Counted from the stretch's first letter, positions 25,031-37,900 are shown. The stretch: 64,000 bases of DNA from Callipepla californica brunnescens (GCA_023055505.1 JALIRH010000026.1:8199591-8263590), one strand, 5' to 3'. The notes: generated from the sequence alone by a model not told the origin. Numbers and translations are program-made.

Positions 25031-28000
25031 GGCTCAGCTGGAAGCAGGGCTGGGGACAGAAATTTAAAGCACGTTTCAAAAACGGCGCCTGTGGAGTTGT
25101 GGCATTTCAGGCGCTTGTCCCTTACTGCTAAAGAAAAACACATCTAGGTGTGCTTACATCTGTATCTTTCCAGATGCAAGTGTTGCCATCTGAGGAGGAA
25201 GGGAGGTCTTTGGGAAGCCTGCCTCACAGAAATACATTGCCTGCGTAAGGCAAAAGAAAAAAAGCAGAAAAGCATTCTCCTGGAGGCAGTTGCGAAGAGC
25301 CTGAGCTGTGCATCAGATGGAAAACGTTACCTGCACATCTGAATTTTCATTACTAACTCATTTCTACTCTGTACTGCAATCATAATTTCCTTCATAATTG
25401 GTTTCCATTTTCCATGTTAGCACAGTTAAACAAGTCTAACCCAAAATGATTACTTTCCAACTTAGCACAGTCAGTCTTAGGCCTTAGAGGTGACTTGTTT
25501 TCCTTTTTAACTTCACTCTGGGACTCACAGTGTTGTTGTAACGCTCCTCTCCCCCCCCTCCGTACTGTAAGCCACTAACATGCTCCTCACATAAACCACA
25601 CAGAGCTGTCTTCTTAGCCCTAATCACAGCTCCACAGTAAAACCCAATTACACGCTTCAAACTGTAACCTGGACAGTGAATGATGAGAAACTGATAATCT
25701 CTGGAGACTTTCGGGGGTGAAGAGTTCAGCCATGAATCCATGCTGAACAACAGCTTCAGCATTAAGGCTTTTATAAAAGCACTTCCAGAAGCAGCATGTA
25801 GATTCTTATCCTGTGAAACAAAGAATAAGCAACAGCAGCACCAGAGCTGCTGTTTGTATTTTTTCTCCAGCACAGCTGAAGCGAGCTGTTCACTGAAGTT
25901 GGGAAATTCACTGTGATGTTAAGTCACTAGGAACTGCTGGGGATGAGCTTATTTTCTCCAAGTTATTAAAGAAACCTCTGAATAAAGAAACATCTTCCGA
26001 GCGCTCAAGTGCTTCCTCTTAGAAAAGAATGAAAATTAGTGAAACTTCCTCCGTGCCTTTATCTCATCCTCACTTCTCCTAATCAGCACCACTCAGCTTT
26101 TGCACACCCCCAGCCTAGAAGCGAGTCGATTTCCTCCTGCACCTTCCACCCTTCCCACAGAGAAACACTTCAGTGAGTTCTGATCCTTCCTCCTTCCCTT
26201 CAGTGATCCACTGTGCTTGACAATGCGTGTTTGAATATTGTCAGAATGTGGAATATATTCATCCTTCTGGCACCACAGAAAGCAGCCAAGACATACTGGG
26301 GTAGCTGACTGTAGACTGCACCCTATGTAGGAAACCTACAGAAAAAAAACCTTAGAAAAGATAAAGAAAAGAGAAAAGAAAAAAAAAAAGATCAGAAGCA
26401 GTCATGTCCATGACAGAGAAGAAAACAAAACCTAACTAAAAAGTAAAAAATAAAAACCCAACAACAGAATATCCCTCTGAAAAAAATCATCATTATGCTC
26501 TTTCATGTTCCCTGGAAAAGACGTTATGTCGAATCACCACATCAGTCACACACGTAAGCAGAAACAGGCCCTTCCACCAAGATAATTTTGTGTTTCTGCT
26601 GTCAGAGAAAGCCCTGCCTTCTGCCCTCTTTAGTACCTCTGGGTACAAAAGAGGTACTCTGTGAATAATCCCATTCTCTCTGCAACGCAGTATGTTTTTT
26701 TAACCTGTTACTCATCATTTCCACCGTGACATCAGAATTCAGCATTAACTTCACAACAGCCCACAAACAAAAGCAGGCTGCTGTGAAATGAATGTCTGCT
26801 GACAGCTCTGAAGTCCTTGGGCATAACTGTGTTCTCTCCTGGCTGGCCCAAGCAGCCTGCTGTGGGACACTCACTGTGACCTTACAGGCCACATATGAAA
26901 AGGTCAATCCAATCAAATATGCTTTGTACTGCAGCACGTGGTCTGAGACATGCCCCTTCCACACCAAGTCAAGCAAAACTCCTTCTTTTCCACTACTCAG
27001 AGGGGATAGAGGTGTATCTGTGATGGTCTAGCCAAGGCTGTACGTAGAGGTGTAGTGATGCATAATGGGGGCACACCATTCAACTCAATCAAGATATCTC
27101 TTCAAATTACTAATGTTACCAAAATGGTCTGGCTCTATAAACTCTCAAGTATAACTAAATGAAGACAATGAGCTATCAAGTAGCTGAGTACAAAATTAAC
27201 GCATACTTAAGAAGCAGTCTTACAGGCTTACTTAGTCAATGAGATGAAGACAGTCATACTAATTATGAAATTATCAAAAATATTCTGAGGCTTCTTTAGG
27301 CTTACCTAATTTACCAAGTTAAGTGTGGTAATGCAAAACTGCTCGGCATCTGAGGATTTGGTCATCTAAGTAGTTTTGCTGCACAAAGAAACAGCATCAT
27401 TGCAGAATAGTGTCATAAAAGGTTACTTCCCAGGGAAAGGTGGAGCTGGAAAACAGCAGCAGTTGTGCTGCTGCTACCACACTCACCGTGTGTTGGTAAA
27501 ACATCAACAACAGAACAGCATCATGCCCCTCCCCAAACCGAAACCGTATCACAACAACTTCTGCCCAGACAAATCACCACGCTTCTTTGAAGTCATAGTA
27601 AAATCAAGGTGGTTGCTAAACGCATGTGGGAGACCAAAAGCATGTTGCACAATTCCTGTCCAGATGCAGTGCTGCCCCTGACTACTCCTCAATATTTTAC
27701 TCTTTGGCAACAGCCAGGAGGGGAAAAAAAGCCAAAATCAGAATCACCCAGGCAGGACCCCAAACTAAAACCTGTCCAGGCACATGTGGGCAGCCTACCA
27801 TGGAATGGTTTGGGTTGGAAGGGACCTTTTCGGACTACCTTTTCTGGTTTAACGCAGCAATTGCTCCTTAAAGATATGAGAGAAAAGTGCATACAGCCGA
27901 ATTAGTAATTCCAGGAAGGAATTCCTCAGGTGTTCTTGAGAAAAAATTAAATCAATTTCTAAAACTAGTATATTTTTTTTATTTGGTGGTGTTGTTCACA

Positions 28001-31000
28001 TCTTGCTTTAATAAATTTATTTCTACCTTATGTATCTGTGTGAAAATGAGAAACTTGCTGGCTTTCTCTTCATAGAGAACACCGTTAAGTTCATCATCAC
28101 TGTCCAAATGGAGAAACACAGAAACCCACTGAGTAGCACACACAGAGGTCAGAAAATGAAGAACAGGAATTTTGAGAGCTCTGTCTCTGAACAATGGGGC
28201 AGTGTGTCTCTTTTGTGTGTCTCTTTTCCAAAGCAAATCCCACAAAATATGTCAGGACTAATTTCGTATGTCTTCACAAGACCTTGCCCATTTGAGGTAG
28301 GGAAGGATGTACACTGAAGAAGAAGTCCAGTATTAAGATTGTAAATATGAAGTAAAAACAAGCAAACAAAAACCAAACCAAAAAAAAAAAAAAACCCAAA
28401 AAACACCCCAAGCCTTCACCTCATAACATGATTTAAAGCTTAGTGAAACCTGAATTATGTTGTTCTGCAAGTCAACATTCCACTTGGTGAGTGGAAAATT
28501 TTCATTAAGGTTAATATTTGTTGGAAGTAGACTTTACTACACGCGACTTACCTGAATGCAAAATACACTGAATAGCTCATCAGATAAATGATGTTCTAAA
28601 AGGAAACACAGACCCAATTAGTGATGATAAATATAAATGAGATTTGTAAGTATTTTTTTCTTGATCTTCGGTAAACTATGGAGAATGCTGACTGTAGATA
28701 TTTAGATAAACTACTTGTCATAAGGACGATTTTGTTCAGGTTTGTGACTTCTGTCATTTGAAAGGTTTTCTTCCTTCAAGGCAAAGGGTGAACAAATGAC
28801 TGTGGTGCTGAACCTCCTTCCGTGTTAAACCACAACAGTCCCAGTTCTCTTTCCTCTTTCCTTCCGCCCGAGATAACAGTAAACGTGACTTTATCAAAAG
28901 CAATTTATCTCAGTTGAGATCTCATTGACATTAACACACCCTAGGGCTGACCCGTGGGTGATCAGACACATTAACAAAGACATCAGTGGTTGATGATGGA
29001 AGAACGTATCACCTCTTAATATGGATGACCTAAAAGGGGATTGTATGGATTTGTCGTATAAGTGGTGATAAGACCTAAGAAAATGTTGTACAGTTGGAAA
29101 GCATAGCAAATGCTGGCCTGTAGCTCAGAACAGTGGGAGAATTTGTAACAGTAACATACACAAAATAAACATATGCACTTCATAATGTTTTCTACCAAAA
29201 GCTTTCGGGGGCTGCTCCTAGCCATATAATGAAAGGTGGCTTATTACTCATCTCAGCCAAGCTGGCAACCACTTTCACATAAGCATCAGATCTGCAGTGT
29301 AACTGCAGATGATCTGTTCCAGTTGTATTCTAAGCTGGATTTCTTCTGTTGTCTGCGTGGGACAGAACACTTGTGATTCTTTAGATAGAAAACAGGTAAT
29401 AAAGCAGCTCATATAAGTTTTAGAATTGCTTTCCATTACTGTAAGGAGGACGCTAATCTCCTCTCAGTAACAGAAAATCACATACATATTTTTAGAGATA
29501 ATTGTTGCCCACTATTGCTGCAAGGGCTTAGAATTTGACATCAAACTGAAATGAGATCAGATGGATTACGGTTAACTACAACGTTGAGAAGTTTTAATTC
29601 CAACATAGATATCAAATGGGTTTGTTTCAGACACAATCATCCCTAAATAATGGCAAAGCAGACTAACAGTTATATTCATTCATAAGTAATATCTTGGCAG
29701 TACGCACACCCCAAATAACAGCAATAGTATGTGGGCCCTGAGCAGGCAAGAAACATGGACATTCATTCCTGGAGGGAAAGAAATTTTCTCATAAATTGAA
29801 GTTAAAGTGTTTGAATTTATTGGCTTACTTACTATCCGCAGAAAATTGAATGCATAGTTCCACTCATTTTAAACATACGCTTAATAAATTAAACAGAAAA
29901 ATGAATTAAATAAAAAAAACTCTATGTAACCTTTGATACACCTTTAAGCAACCTCCAGCCTTATTTGTTGTGAAGTAACATAACCATATGAAAAGACAGA
30001 TCTCTGTCCTCCTCATGTCATAAACTGAAATACATACTCATCAGAGAGCCATACAGTACCTCAGCTATGCCACCTCCATGGAAAGAACAAGCACAGTCCC
30101 AAAGAAAGGATACTTTACAATCAAATCAACTGTGAATAATAATGTTTGGTTTTTTTTTTGTTCACTGCTTTAGCAAATTTGCCGAATTAAAACACGTGCT
30201 TTTCTAAGAACTTTCAGAAATAGTATCCATTAATCCAATTAACGTAGAAAAATAATTGCAATTAGACATGAGAAGATTGATCTGTTCTTGGTCAACAAAA
30301 ATAGCAATAGATCTGTTCTGATCTCCCTGAAGGAAAAAAAGAAAACAAGAAGCTGGATATACCCAAGTATGCAAAAAGAGCTGTTCATTCACAAAAGTAT
30401 GTGTTCCAGAAGTACAAATTAAGGTTCCTTACTATCCTCAGTTATATTACAGCAGGGGAAATTTCTGAGCATTCTGACTGTCCTCTGCAGATAAGCTACC
30501 AGGCAGCATGAGAAAACCCATCTCTAAAACAAGAATAACAGTGTTTTACCATTCCTGTCAGTTCACTTCTTCGTGCTCTCCATTTTCAGCCACAGCACTG
30601 AGCGTGCCTACACCTACACAATGACAGCAAAGGAATTTACAGACCACAGGAGGGCTATAAAAATAGCTCTCCTTGAAAAAACAATGCCAATACGGCTATT
30701 TCTTTCTTCATTTATCTTCACCCTGATTATTAGTCCATCTTCACGATAAGGCAAAGTTGATATTCTAAGTGGCAAAGTAAGACTATCAGATGGAAAATAA
30801 ATGTGAGTGCACTGCAATTTTAAACTCCACTGTTCTGTTAAAAGAGCTTTGAGTAGAACTCCTACCCCTCAATACATTCCAAGATTAAGTCACCATCTAA
30901 AAACAGTGAAAAATACAATGTCATGGTCTAGAATACCTAACAGAGGTGGCACGCTTATCCTGGCCAGACAGCTCATGGAGATGGTGTATGCATAACGTGC

Positions 31001-31035
31001 CCTACATCAAAGAAGCAGTTTGCATCACAGAAACA
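25031..31035. other. Intergenic DNA, mostly unique
   Basis: This 6-kb stretch upstream of FAM13A has no recognisable gene. It contains a purine-rich A/G tract at about 26340-26392, a short CR1 end at 27797-27840 and a 14-A run near 28381-28394. Open frames on both strands are short and unconvincing. Confidence 0.7.
27797..27840 (-). mobile_element. CR1 3'-end fragment (short)
   Basis: The stretch ACCATGGAATGGTTTGGG followed by TTGGAAGGGACCTTTT is the reverse complement of the typical CR1 3' terminus (…AAGGTCCCTTCCAACCCAAACCATTC). Only about 45 bp is clear. Confidence 0.65.
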
Positions 31036-31338
31036 CACAGAATCACAAAATTGCAGGGATTGTAAAAGAGCTCGAGAGATCAACTCCAACTCTTTTGCTA
31101 AAGCAGGTTCCCTATAATTGGTCACACAGGTAGGTGTACCAATGGATCTTCAATACCTCAAAACAAACAAACAAACAAAAAAAACCATTAACAACCTCTC
31201 CAGGCAACCTATTCCAGTGCTTTGTCACCCTTACCATAAGGATGTTCTTCTGCATGCTCATATGGAACATCCTACGTTCAAGTTTTAGGCCATTGCTCCT
31301 TGTCCTGTCACTACACACCACTGAGAAGAGCATGTCTA
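31036..31338 (-). mobile_element. CR1 LINE, outer copy, 3' portion
   Basis: In reverse orientation this reads as the 3' part of a CR1 element. On the plus strand it runs from CACAGAATCACAAAATTGCA through CCTCTCCAGGCAACCTATTC and CCAGTGCTTTGTCACCCTTA to CATTGCTCCTTGTCCTGTCA. An (AAAC)n stretch (about 31160-31186) sits inside it. A sense CR1 interrupts it from about 31339, and the outer element resumes at about 31766. Confidence 0.85.
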
Positions 31339-31762
31339 GAGGAGGGCCACAGAAATGATCCATGGGATGGAACACCTCTCATTCAACGACAGGCAGAAAG
31401 AGCTGAGGCTGTTGAACCTAGAGAATAGGAGGGTCCAAGGTGACCTGAAAGTGCTCTTTCAATATCTAAAAGGAAGCTACAGAATCCATTCCCTGCTTTT
31501 CTATCTTGCATAAGAATTAAGGGAAATGGTTTCATACTTAAAGATTAGATTTAGATTATACATAAGAAAAAGGTCTTTTACAGTGAGGCAACAGGCCCAG
31601 GGGCATGGTGGATGCCCTGTCCCTGTAGACTTTCAAGGCCAGGCTGGACCAGTCCCTGGGCTACCTGATCTAACTCTGGATGTCTCTGTTCACTTTCGGG
31701 GAACCGGACTAGATGACCTTTAAAGGTCCCTTCCAACTCTAAAGATCCTGAGATCCTGTGAC
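31339..31762 (+). mobile_element. CR1 LINE, nested copy, sense strand
   Basis: The copy is 5'-truncated and ends with a full CR1 3' terminus. Landmarks are GAGGAGGGCCACAGAAATGA, GGATGCCCTGTCCCTGTAGA, CTGGACCAGTCCCTGGGCTA and the end block AAAGGTCCCTTCCAACTC followed by the short direct repeats GATCCTGA/GATCCTGTGA. It lies inside an older CR1 of opposite orientation, so it is the younger of the two. Confidence 0.85.
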
Positions 31763-31765
31763 TAT

Positions 31766-32235
31766 ACTCAATCCTTCCTCATATGCAGGTTCTTAATCAT
31801 TTAAGATTTAAATCATTAAGATTTAAGAACCCTCCAGGTTCTTAATCATATTTGTGCCCCCCGTTGAAGTATTTCTAGGAGATCCCTGTCTTTTTTTTGA
31901 ACTGGTGAGCCCAGACCTGGACACAGTAGTCTAAATAAAGCCTCACCAGGGCAGAGTAGAGGGAAAGGATCATCTACTTGGCCACGTTCTTTTCAATGCA
32001 ACCGAGGATACCATTGGCCTTCTTGCCCACAAGAGCACACTGCTGGCTCACGGATAACTTGCTGACCACCAAAAACACACAGGTCCTCTGCAGAGCTCCT
32101 CTCCAGCAGGTCATCCCCTAAACTGTACCGATGCACACAGTTATTCCTTCCGTGGTGCAAGCCTCTACACTTGCTCCTGCTAAACATAAAGATCCTCCCT
32201 GTCCAACTCTTCAGCCAGTCTTGAACATTAACTGT
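31766..32235 (-). mobile_element. CR1 LINE, outer copy, upstream portion
   Basis: This continues the reverse-oriented CR1 of 31036-31338. It shows CTCAATCCTTCCTCAT, then GGACACAGTAGTCTAAATAA, GGGCAGAGTAGAGGGAAAGG, AGGATACCATTGGCCTTCTT, GCACACTGCTGGCTCACG and AGGTCCTCTGCAGAGCTCC, all standard blocks of the CR1 ORF2 end and 3' UTR in antisense. There are stops in all frames. Confidence 0.85.
31786..31849. repeat. Local direct and inverted duplication inside CR1
   Basis: CAGGTTCTTAATCAT is present at 31786-31800 and exactly again at 31835-31849. Between them lie inverted relatives of the same word (GATTTAAGAAC on plus at 31819-31829). Only one copy is expected from the CR1 consensus, so this is a local rearrangement. 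Confidence 0.85.
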
Positions 32236-33024
32236 TAAACTGTTGAAAATACCACAGTTGGAAACTGGGAATAACACTCATCTCATTTCCAAGCAGTCTG
32301 CCAGAAATAAGAAGAAAAATAAGTGTCTACCACCAAACCCTTCTGTGCTCAGACCCCTGTATCATTCTGTCTATGACCATCCAGACACTGAGCATCACAG
32401 GGCAAGAAGGCAGAAGTGCATACGCTCCTGCGGCGTGATAGCTTGCCTGTAGTGCGCAAGCAGCATGCCTCACGTTCCGTTTGGCCTTCTCAGATTGCCT
32501 GGGACAAAGCTCGTGATTACATCCCCATCTAGTGGCAGCAGTTAACGGATGCAAAAGCGACACTACCTGCAGTGACCGTGATTTTACAGCCTACTAGCAG
32601 GAGGTGTGAGGCACATCCTCTTGGTTTGATAACTGTTGTCATGCAGTTTCTAATCTCACAGCCGTTCTCATGTTATAACTAAGAAAACCAGCTTGTCCTG
32701 GTCAAAAATTCACAGTGTACCAAAACATCTGCAAGACTGCATTCCAAGGGATTTGTTGCTAGCCCCCCTGTGCAGGGCAGGCAAGGAGCCCTGCTTTGAA
32801 AGGCCTGAAACTTCATGAGAACACAGTTCAGAATTGGGAAACGTGTTATCTCAGCTGCCACATGACAAGGAGGAAGCCTCAGGCAACAGCAAAGGTAATC
32901 AGAGCTCTTGAATATTGTCTGGGCTTGGTGACAACGTTTGGTTAGCTTGCTATTTAGAGAGCAGCAGCCACTCCAAGCAGCTGCCAGAAGGCAGGCTAAG
33001 ATTTTCCACAATTCCCCTTGGAAG

Positions 33025-33075
<51 letters not shown>

Positions 33076-34484
33076 TCAATTTATGTTATTTTTTCCTGTC
33101 ATATTTTTGTGTTAGAACTACCCCTTCACAACACACAGAAGGGAAATATCTCCAATATTTCACACTATAAATGTTGATCTTCAGTTTACCAGATGCACAC
33201 AGACAACCAAGTTTATTGCTCGGTCTGAATGTGTCATTCTTTATGTGCATGAGCATCACCTCACAGACCTTTCACAGACAAATTCAGCAGCAATGTCCTG
33301 ACAGTTGCCCACCCAGGAGATGGCTGGTTGTGAAAGCAACACAGGGGAGCAGCACTGGCCACTCAAAGCAGCCCTGATTTCCCGCTCTTGAGCAGCTGTT
33401 TTCCATCCCCCATGTACACTCTAAATGTAAAAGCCCACGTTATGCCTTCAAGCAAGTTATTCCACAGCACCCCTGGAGGCTGCACTATGTTAAGAAATTC
33501 AGGTGAAAGTCCTGAGGTGTGCCATGCAAGGTGTTTCCTGCAGAAACAAAGAAACACCTATTCTGCTGGTTGAGGCACTGGCACAAGCTCATCTACAATA
33601 CTGTGTGCAGTTCTGCTTCATTAGAGATTATTCTGAATGAGAACAAGTGCTTTAAAGAGCTAGCAAGATGAAACAAGGTTGGGTGAGCTCAGCTTGGTGC
33701 TGAGAAATGAAAATTCAAAACAAAAGCAGTTGAGCTTACTGCCACAACACAGTAAAGAGAAGCACTAGAAAGAGGAAAGAGATACAATGTGTGGAATTAT
33801 ATTAGAAGAAAGCACTGAATTCACCTATGATTCATGGGGGGGGGGAGGGTGGAAATAATATTAATAACAAATAGAAAAAGTTCTGAAGTAACTTTTTGAA
33901 TGGAAGCAATAAAAAGAAATCTTAACTAGTCTGAAGGCAGATTATGTGATAGGGATGCTATAGCAGTAGGATGTAGTCCTGGGAAGCCAACAGATTTCTT
34001 ACTGCACTCCATCCAAGGGGAGGTTCAGCAGTGAAAAAACACGTGACACAGTAACCCAGGTCACAGTGATTTACAGGAAAGTATTTTCCAGACAGACAAT
34101 TTTTAAACTGGGGACTTTCCCTTTTTCAGGGAAAAAGGAATTATCCATGAGAAGCAGACAAGTGCCATGAACGTGCTTTTTTAGCCAAGAAACTCAGTAT
34201 CCCATGGAAAAGTAGTTCACTGGAAATCTGTGAGAAGCCCTCACCCCAGCTCGTGCTTGGACAAGAGCAAACCTCTTAAGCAATGGCCTTGTCTCCTACT
34301 TGTCAGTGACTCACAAGGTGGGTGAACAGGCAACTCTATATTTTGTGCATCTGGAATAAAAGTTTCCCTTCTTATTATATCCCCTGACAGGGCTTTCATA
34401 TTTCTACCTTTGGAAATGTATTTCAACAAGCCTGAGTTAGCATAAAATTCAGCCATGCTCTTGACAAACAACTTACCCATAGAG
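32236..34484. other. Intergenic DNA with long poly-A tract
   Basis: No gene was recognised. Features are a run of 43 A at 33029-33071, a run of 10 G at 33836-33845 and a possible very old CR1 fragment near 33580-33720 (CAATACTGTGTGCAGTTCTG resembles a CR1 block). Confidence 0.65.
33029..33071. repeat. Homopolymer (A)43
   Basis: There are 43 consecutive A on the plus strand, preceded by CCCCTTGGAAGGGGT, which can form a small stem (CCCCTT/AAGGGG). There is no AATAAA in the 30 bp upstream, and no recognisable retrocopied gene upstream, so a processed pseudogene tail is not supported. Confidence 0.95.
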
Positions 34485-34912
34485 TCATAGAATCATGAAG
34501 GATGTAAAAGACCTCTAAGATCATTTAGTCCAACTGCCCACCTATCACCAATACAGCCTGCTAAACCATCTACTCTTCCCTTAAATACCTCCAGGGATGA
34601 TGAATAACGAATACACCACTTTGCTGAGCAGCTTGTTCCAATGCTCAATCACTTTTTCAGAGAAGGAATTCCTCCTAATACCCAAACTGAACCTCCCCTG
34701 GCAAAATTTGAGACTTCCCTCTGGTCCGATAACTAGTTACATGAGAGAAGAGTGGGAGCTTGTTATGGAGAATGATAAAGTTCCCCCTGAGCCTTCTCTT
34801 CTCCAGACCAAACAATTCCAGTTCCTCAGCCACTCCCCATAAGACTCGTGCTGCAGACCAATCAGCAGCATCATTGCCCTTCTCTAGACACGCTCCAGGA
34901 CCTCAATGTCAC
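34485..34912 (-). mobile_element. CR1 LINE 3' fragment
   Basis: In antisense it begins with the CR1 end block (AGAGTCATAGAATCATGAAG, then CTCTAAGATCATTTAGTCCA) and continues through CCTCCAGGGATGATGAATAA, CAGCTTGTTCCAATGCTCAA, GCCTTCTCTTCTCCAGACCA and CCTTCTCTAGACACGCTCCA. It is about 430 bp, 5'-truncated and non-coding. Confidence 0.9.
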
Positions 34913-37900
34913 TTTATTTTTTAAACAAGGACTACATTTAATTAAAACTAGCCACACAAAAACATGCTGTTGCGCATGTAGAGCAGGTTCAAAACCACTA
35001 CAAAATGATTCTTAAATCTCAAGAGAACGGATGAATTTAAGGTGATAACAAAAGCAGAAGTCCACAGCAACTGGACAAAAAATAATCCTGAAAAAGCAGA
35101 AACATACTGAAATAAGACACAGGGCTCCAGACAGAGAACCTTTTCCTAAAATTCTGCAGTACGCAGGAGATGCATGTCTGGGAGTTTCTGCAGCTCTCAC
35201 TGCATCCCTGCTTATCTGATCCCAGCTGAACAAAACAAGACTTGCACAGATCTAACTCAGACATAATTGATTGCTCTGATTTATCTTTGTGGTTTTGTTT
35301 TGTTTCCCTCTTTCCCCCCCCAGCCTTCTTTTCCTGCTGTAGCTGCCAATTGATTTAGTGGCCTGTGTGGGCTCACAGAGGATGTAAGGTCATTTTTACT
35401 GCAACTCTCCCACACAGCGCCTAATGATTTGGAGTCACAGCACTCTTGCCTATAAAAGGGAACATAAAGCAGGGGGAATTGCTGCCATTTGCTGTGCCTG
35501 TCCTCAGCAGAGACAGGAAAGCCTCCATGTTGAGTAGCCTATATTCCACAATCCATAGGGATACTGAAGGTCATACATGCAACAATCAAGGTCACCAGAA
35601 ATGGTACAGCTTGGATATCAATGAAACACAACTGTCTCCTTACTGCACTGCAATTAAAAAGACCACTTGTTTTCTGACAGATGTAGCCACCATTGACAAG
35701 AAAGGAGCGCAGTCTCCACTGCATGGTAGGGGTATCAATAGGCTGTGCAGTGCCCTTCTAGTGAAGATGCTGTCAGCCTGCTCTATATGCTTTAATTGCA
35801 GGTGACAGGGAAATTAGGGTGAAGAAAGCTCACTCTGTGAAAATTCCAAGCAACAGACACAGCTGGCTCACTGACAATGGGCTGAAGACATTTCCATCTG
35901 TCCAAGAGTAGAAAGGAGGGGCCCTGGGGCAACCAGGCTGATCTTAGGAGTCAGCTTTCTACAGAGGTTGACAGTAGACACCGAATGGATCAGAACACTG
36001 AAAGCAAACTTTCTCCTTAGCAGAAGGGAAGCAGACCTGCATCAGCCAGCTCAGATCCGAAGGAGGCAAATTCTCCTTTCTGAAATACTTCTGATTCAAA
36101 GGCCGCCAAATTAAAGGTATGAGGCCTGACTGATACCAGATTAATACTAATTAGATGTATTTGCGATTAACAGCCTGGCAAGATAATGGTAGAAGGGCTT
36201 GAGAAAGGGACCGAGTTCAATATAATGCACATGCTGATGAGGAAGAAAGGGAGTCAAAAAGCAGGGAAGCAGGTGAGGTGGGATCTTGCCAAGCCCAGGA
36301 GTTATTCAGCATTAAAATTGTCTCCCATTGCCTAAAGCAAATGGCACAGTGCTCCAGCAGTGATTAACAGTATTGAAATGCTGCTTCATGAGTACCTGTC
36401 CGTGTCCCAGTAACACTGACACCTCACAGGTAACAGTGACAGGACAAGAGGTAACAGCCTTAAGTTTCTTCTTCTCTGTTGAGCAGATCTTGAAATTGCT
36501 GTCATTTATTGACATTCTCACTGCATAAGTTCGTACAGCATCTCCAAACCCTGCAGTGAAAGAATATGATTTAATCTGCTTAGCTAATTGCTCAGCATGA
36601 GAAGTATCTGTTAAAGACCTTAACTTGATCCTAAAGGTGTATGCAACGTTTTACAACTCTCATTACACGATGAAAAACTCCTTTTCACCAGAGAACCACT
36701 GAATCATTTACCACTTGAGATTTCAGTTATATTGCAAAGCATCTGACTACAATCATTACATCAGACTGACTTATTTACTGCACAAGACTCAGTTGGAGGA
36801 GTGTGGGAGGACAACCTTTCTGTTTATCCCATTCCAAACCCTGCCACTAACTGCAGCTGAACTTGGTTTCTGCTGGAGTCTGAAGAGGATTTGTGGCCCC
36901 AGGTACATTAGATTTGTACAGTTGGCTAAGGAAGAAGAAAGAAATAACTTAAATGCTTTCCTGCAAGGAAAGATGCATGCACTTGCCCCTTCAATGGGAT
37001 CTAATTATTCCCCCCAGAAATCCAGGTCCTTACGCATAGAATGAAGTAAAAAGTGTCATATAAGACCCCATGTTGGAGGGATTCCACAAGGATCATAAGC
37101 CTTATTGCAACCCTCTTCTCACTTCACTCCTCATCTCTGCTTTTATAACACAATGCTTGCATCGTAGTGTCCTAATGACAGTAGATGGTACTATTAATAG
37201 CACTATTAATACATATATAAATCACTGAAAGTATACTTAAAGGAACAATATTAAATAATTTCTATTTCCCAAGTATTCCTCATACCAAGGAATCCCAGGG
37301 CTCTTGTACAAACTCAAAAAAAAAAACATTTTTGTGTCAGTTGGTGCAACCACTCTTCCCTGTGTTCCCACAGATCTACTCCAGAGAGAAAACAGAAAGA
37401 CAGCAGGCTGATACTGACTAGCAAAGAGCCTTCTTACATCAAGACTCACTGCGATTTCAAGGATAACCGCAGTAAGCAGGATGCGTGCAGCTGGATCAGA
37501 ATCTGGCAGGGCTAATCTAAATGAAACTAACCTCTCAGTTTCACAAGAGCCCTTAGCAACTTGAGGTCAGGCTATCATGTCTGTAATCACTCGCGAAGTG
37601 CTGTTCGTGAAAACCAGCACTGATGACTTGATTGGTACGTGAGAGTTACTCAGCCGCTTTTTAGAAAGGAGACTTGTAGTCTTGGTCTCCTTACAATAAT
37701 CAGCTATTATTACACCCAAAGCAGCAGATTAGGCAAGAGCCTTGGGTCCCAGTGGGGCAGAGACTATGAAAAGAAGCAGTTTTTTGCTGGAAACAGTTTA
37801 CAAAGGCAATCCTCCTCTCAACCCAGCCCCGAGAAGCAAAAAGACATCAGCAGTATTATAATGTTGAAAACACTCACTAAGATTCCCAGATCAGTCATAT

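Noticed and set aside
24522..25131. Plus-strand open frames of 181 and 201 codons over the CpG island
   Set aside because: They overlap each other in different frames, are rich in Pro, Ala and Arg as expected of GC-rich DNA, and oppose FAM13A exon 1. No domain or homology is recognised.
32915..33115. Open frame with a poly-lysine run
   Set aside because: The lysines are the translation of the 43-A tract, not a real protein feature.
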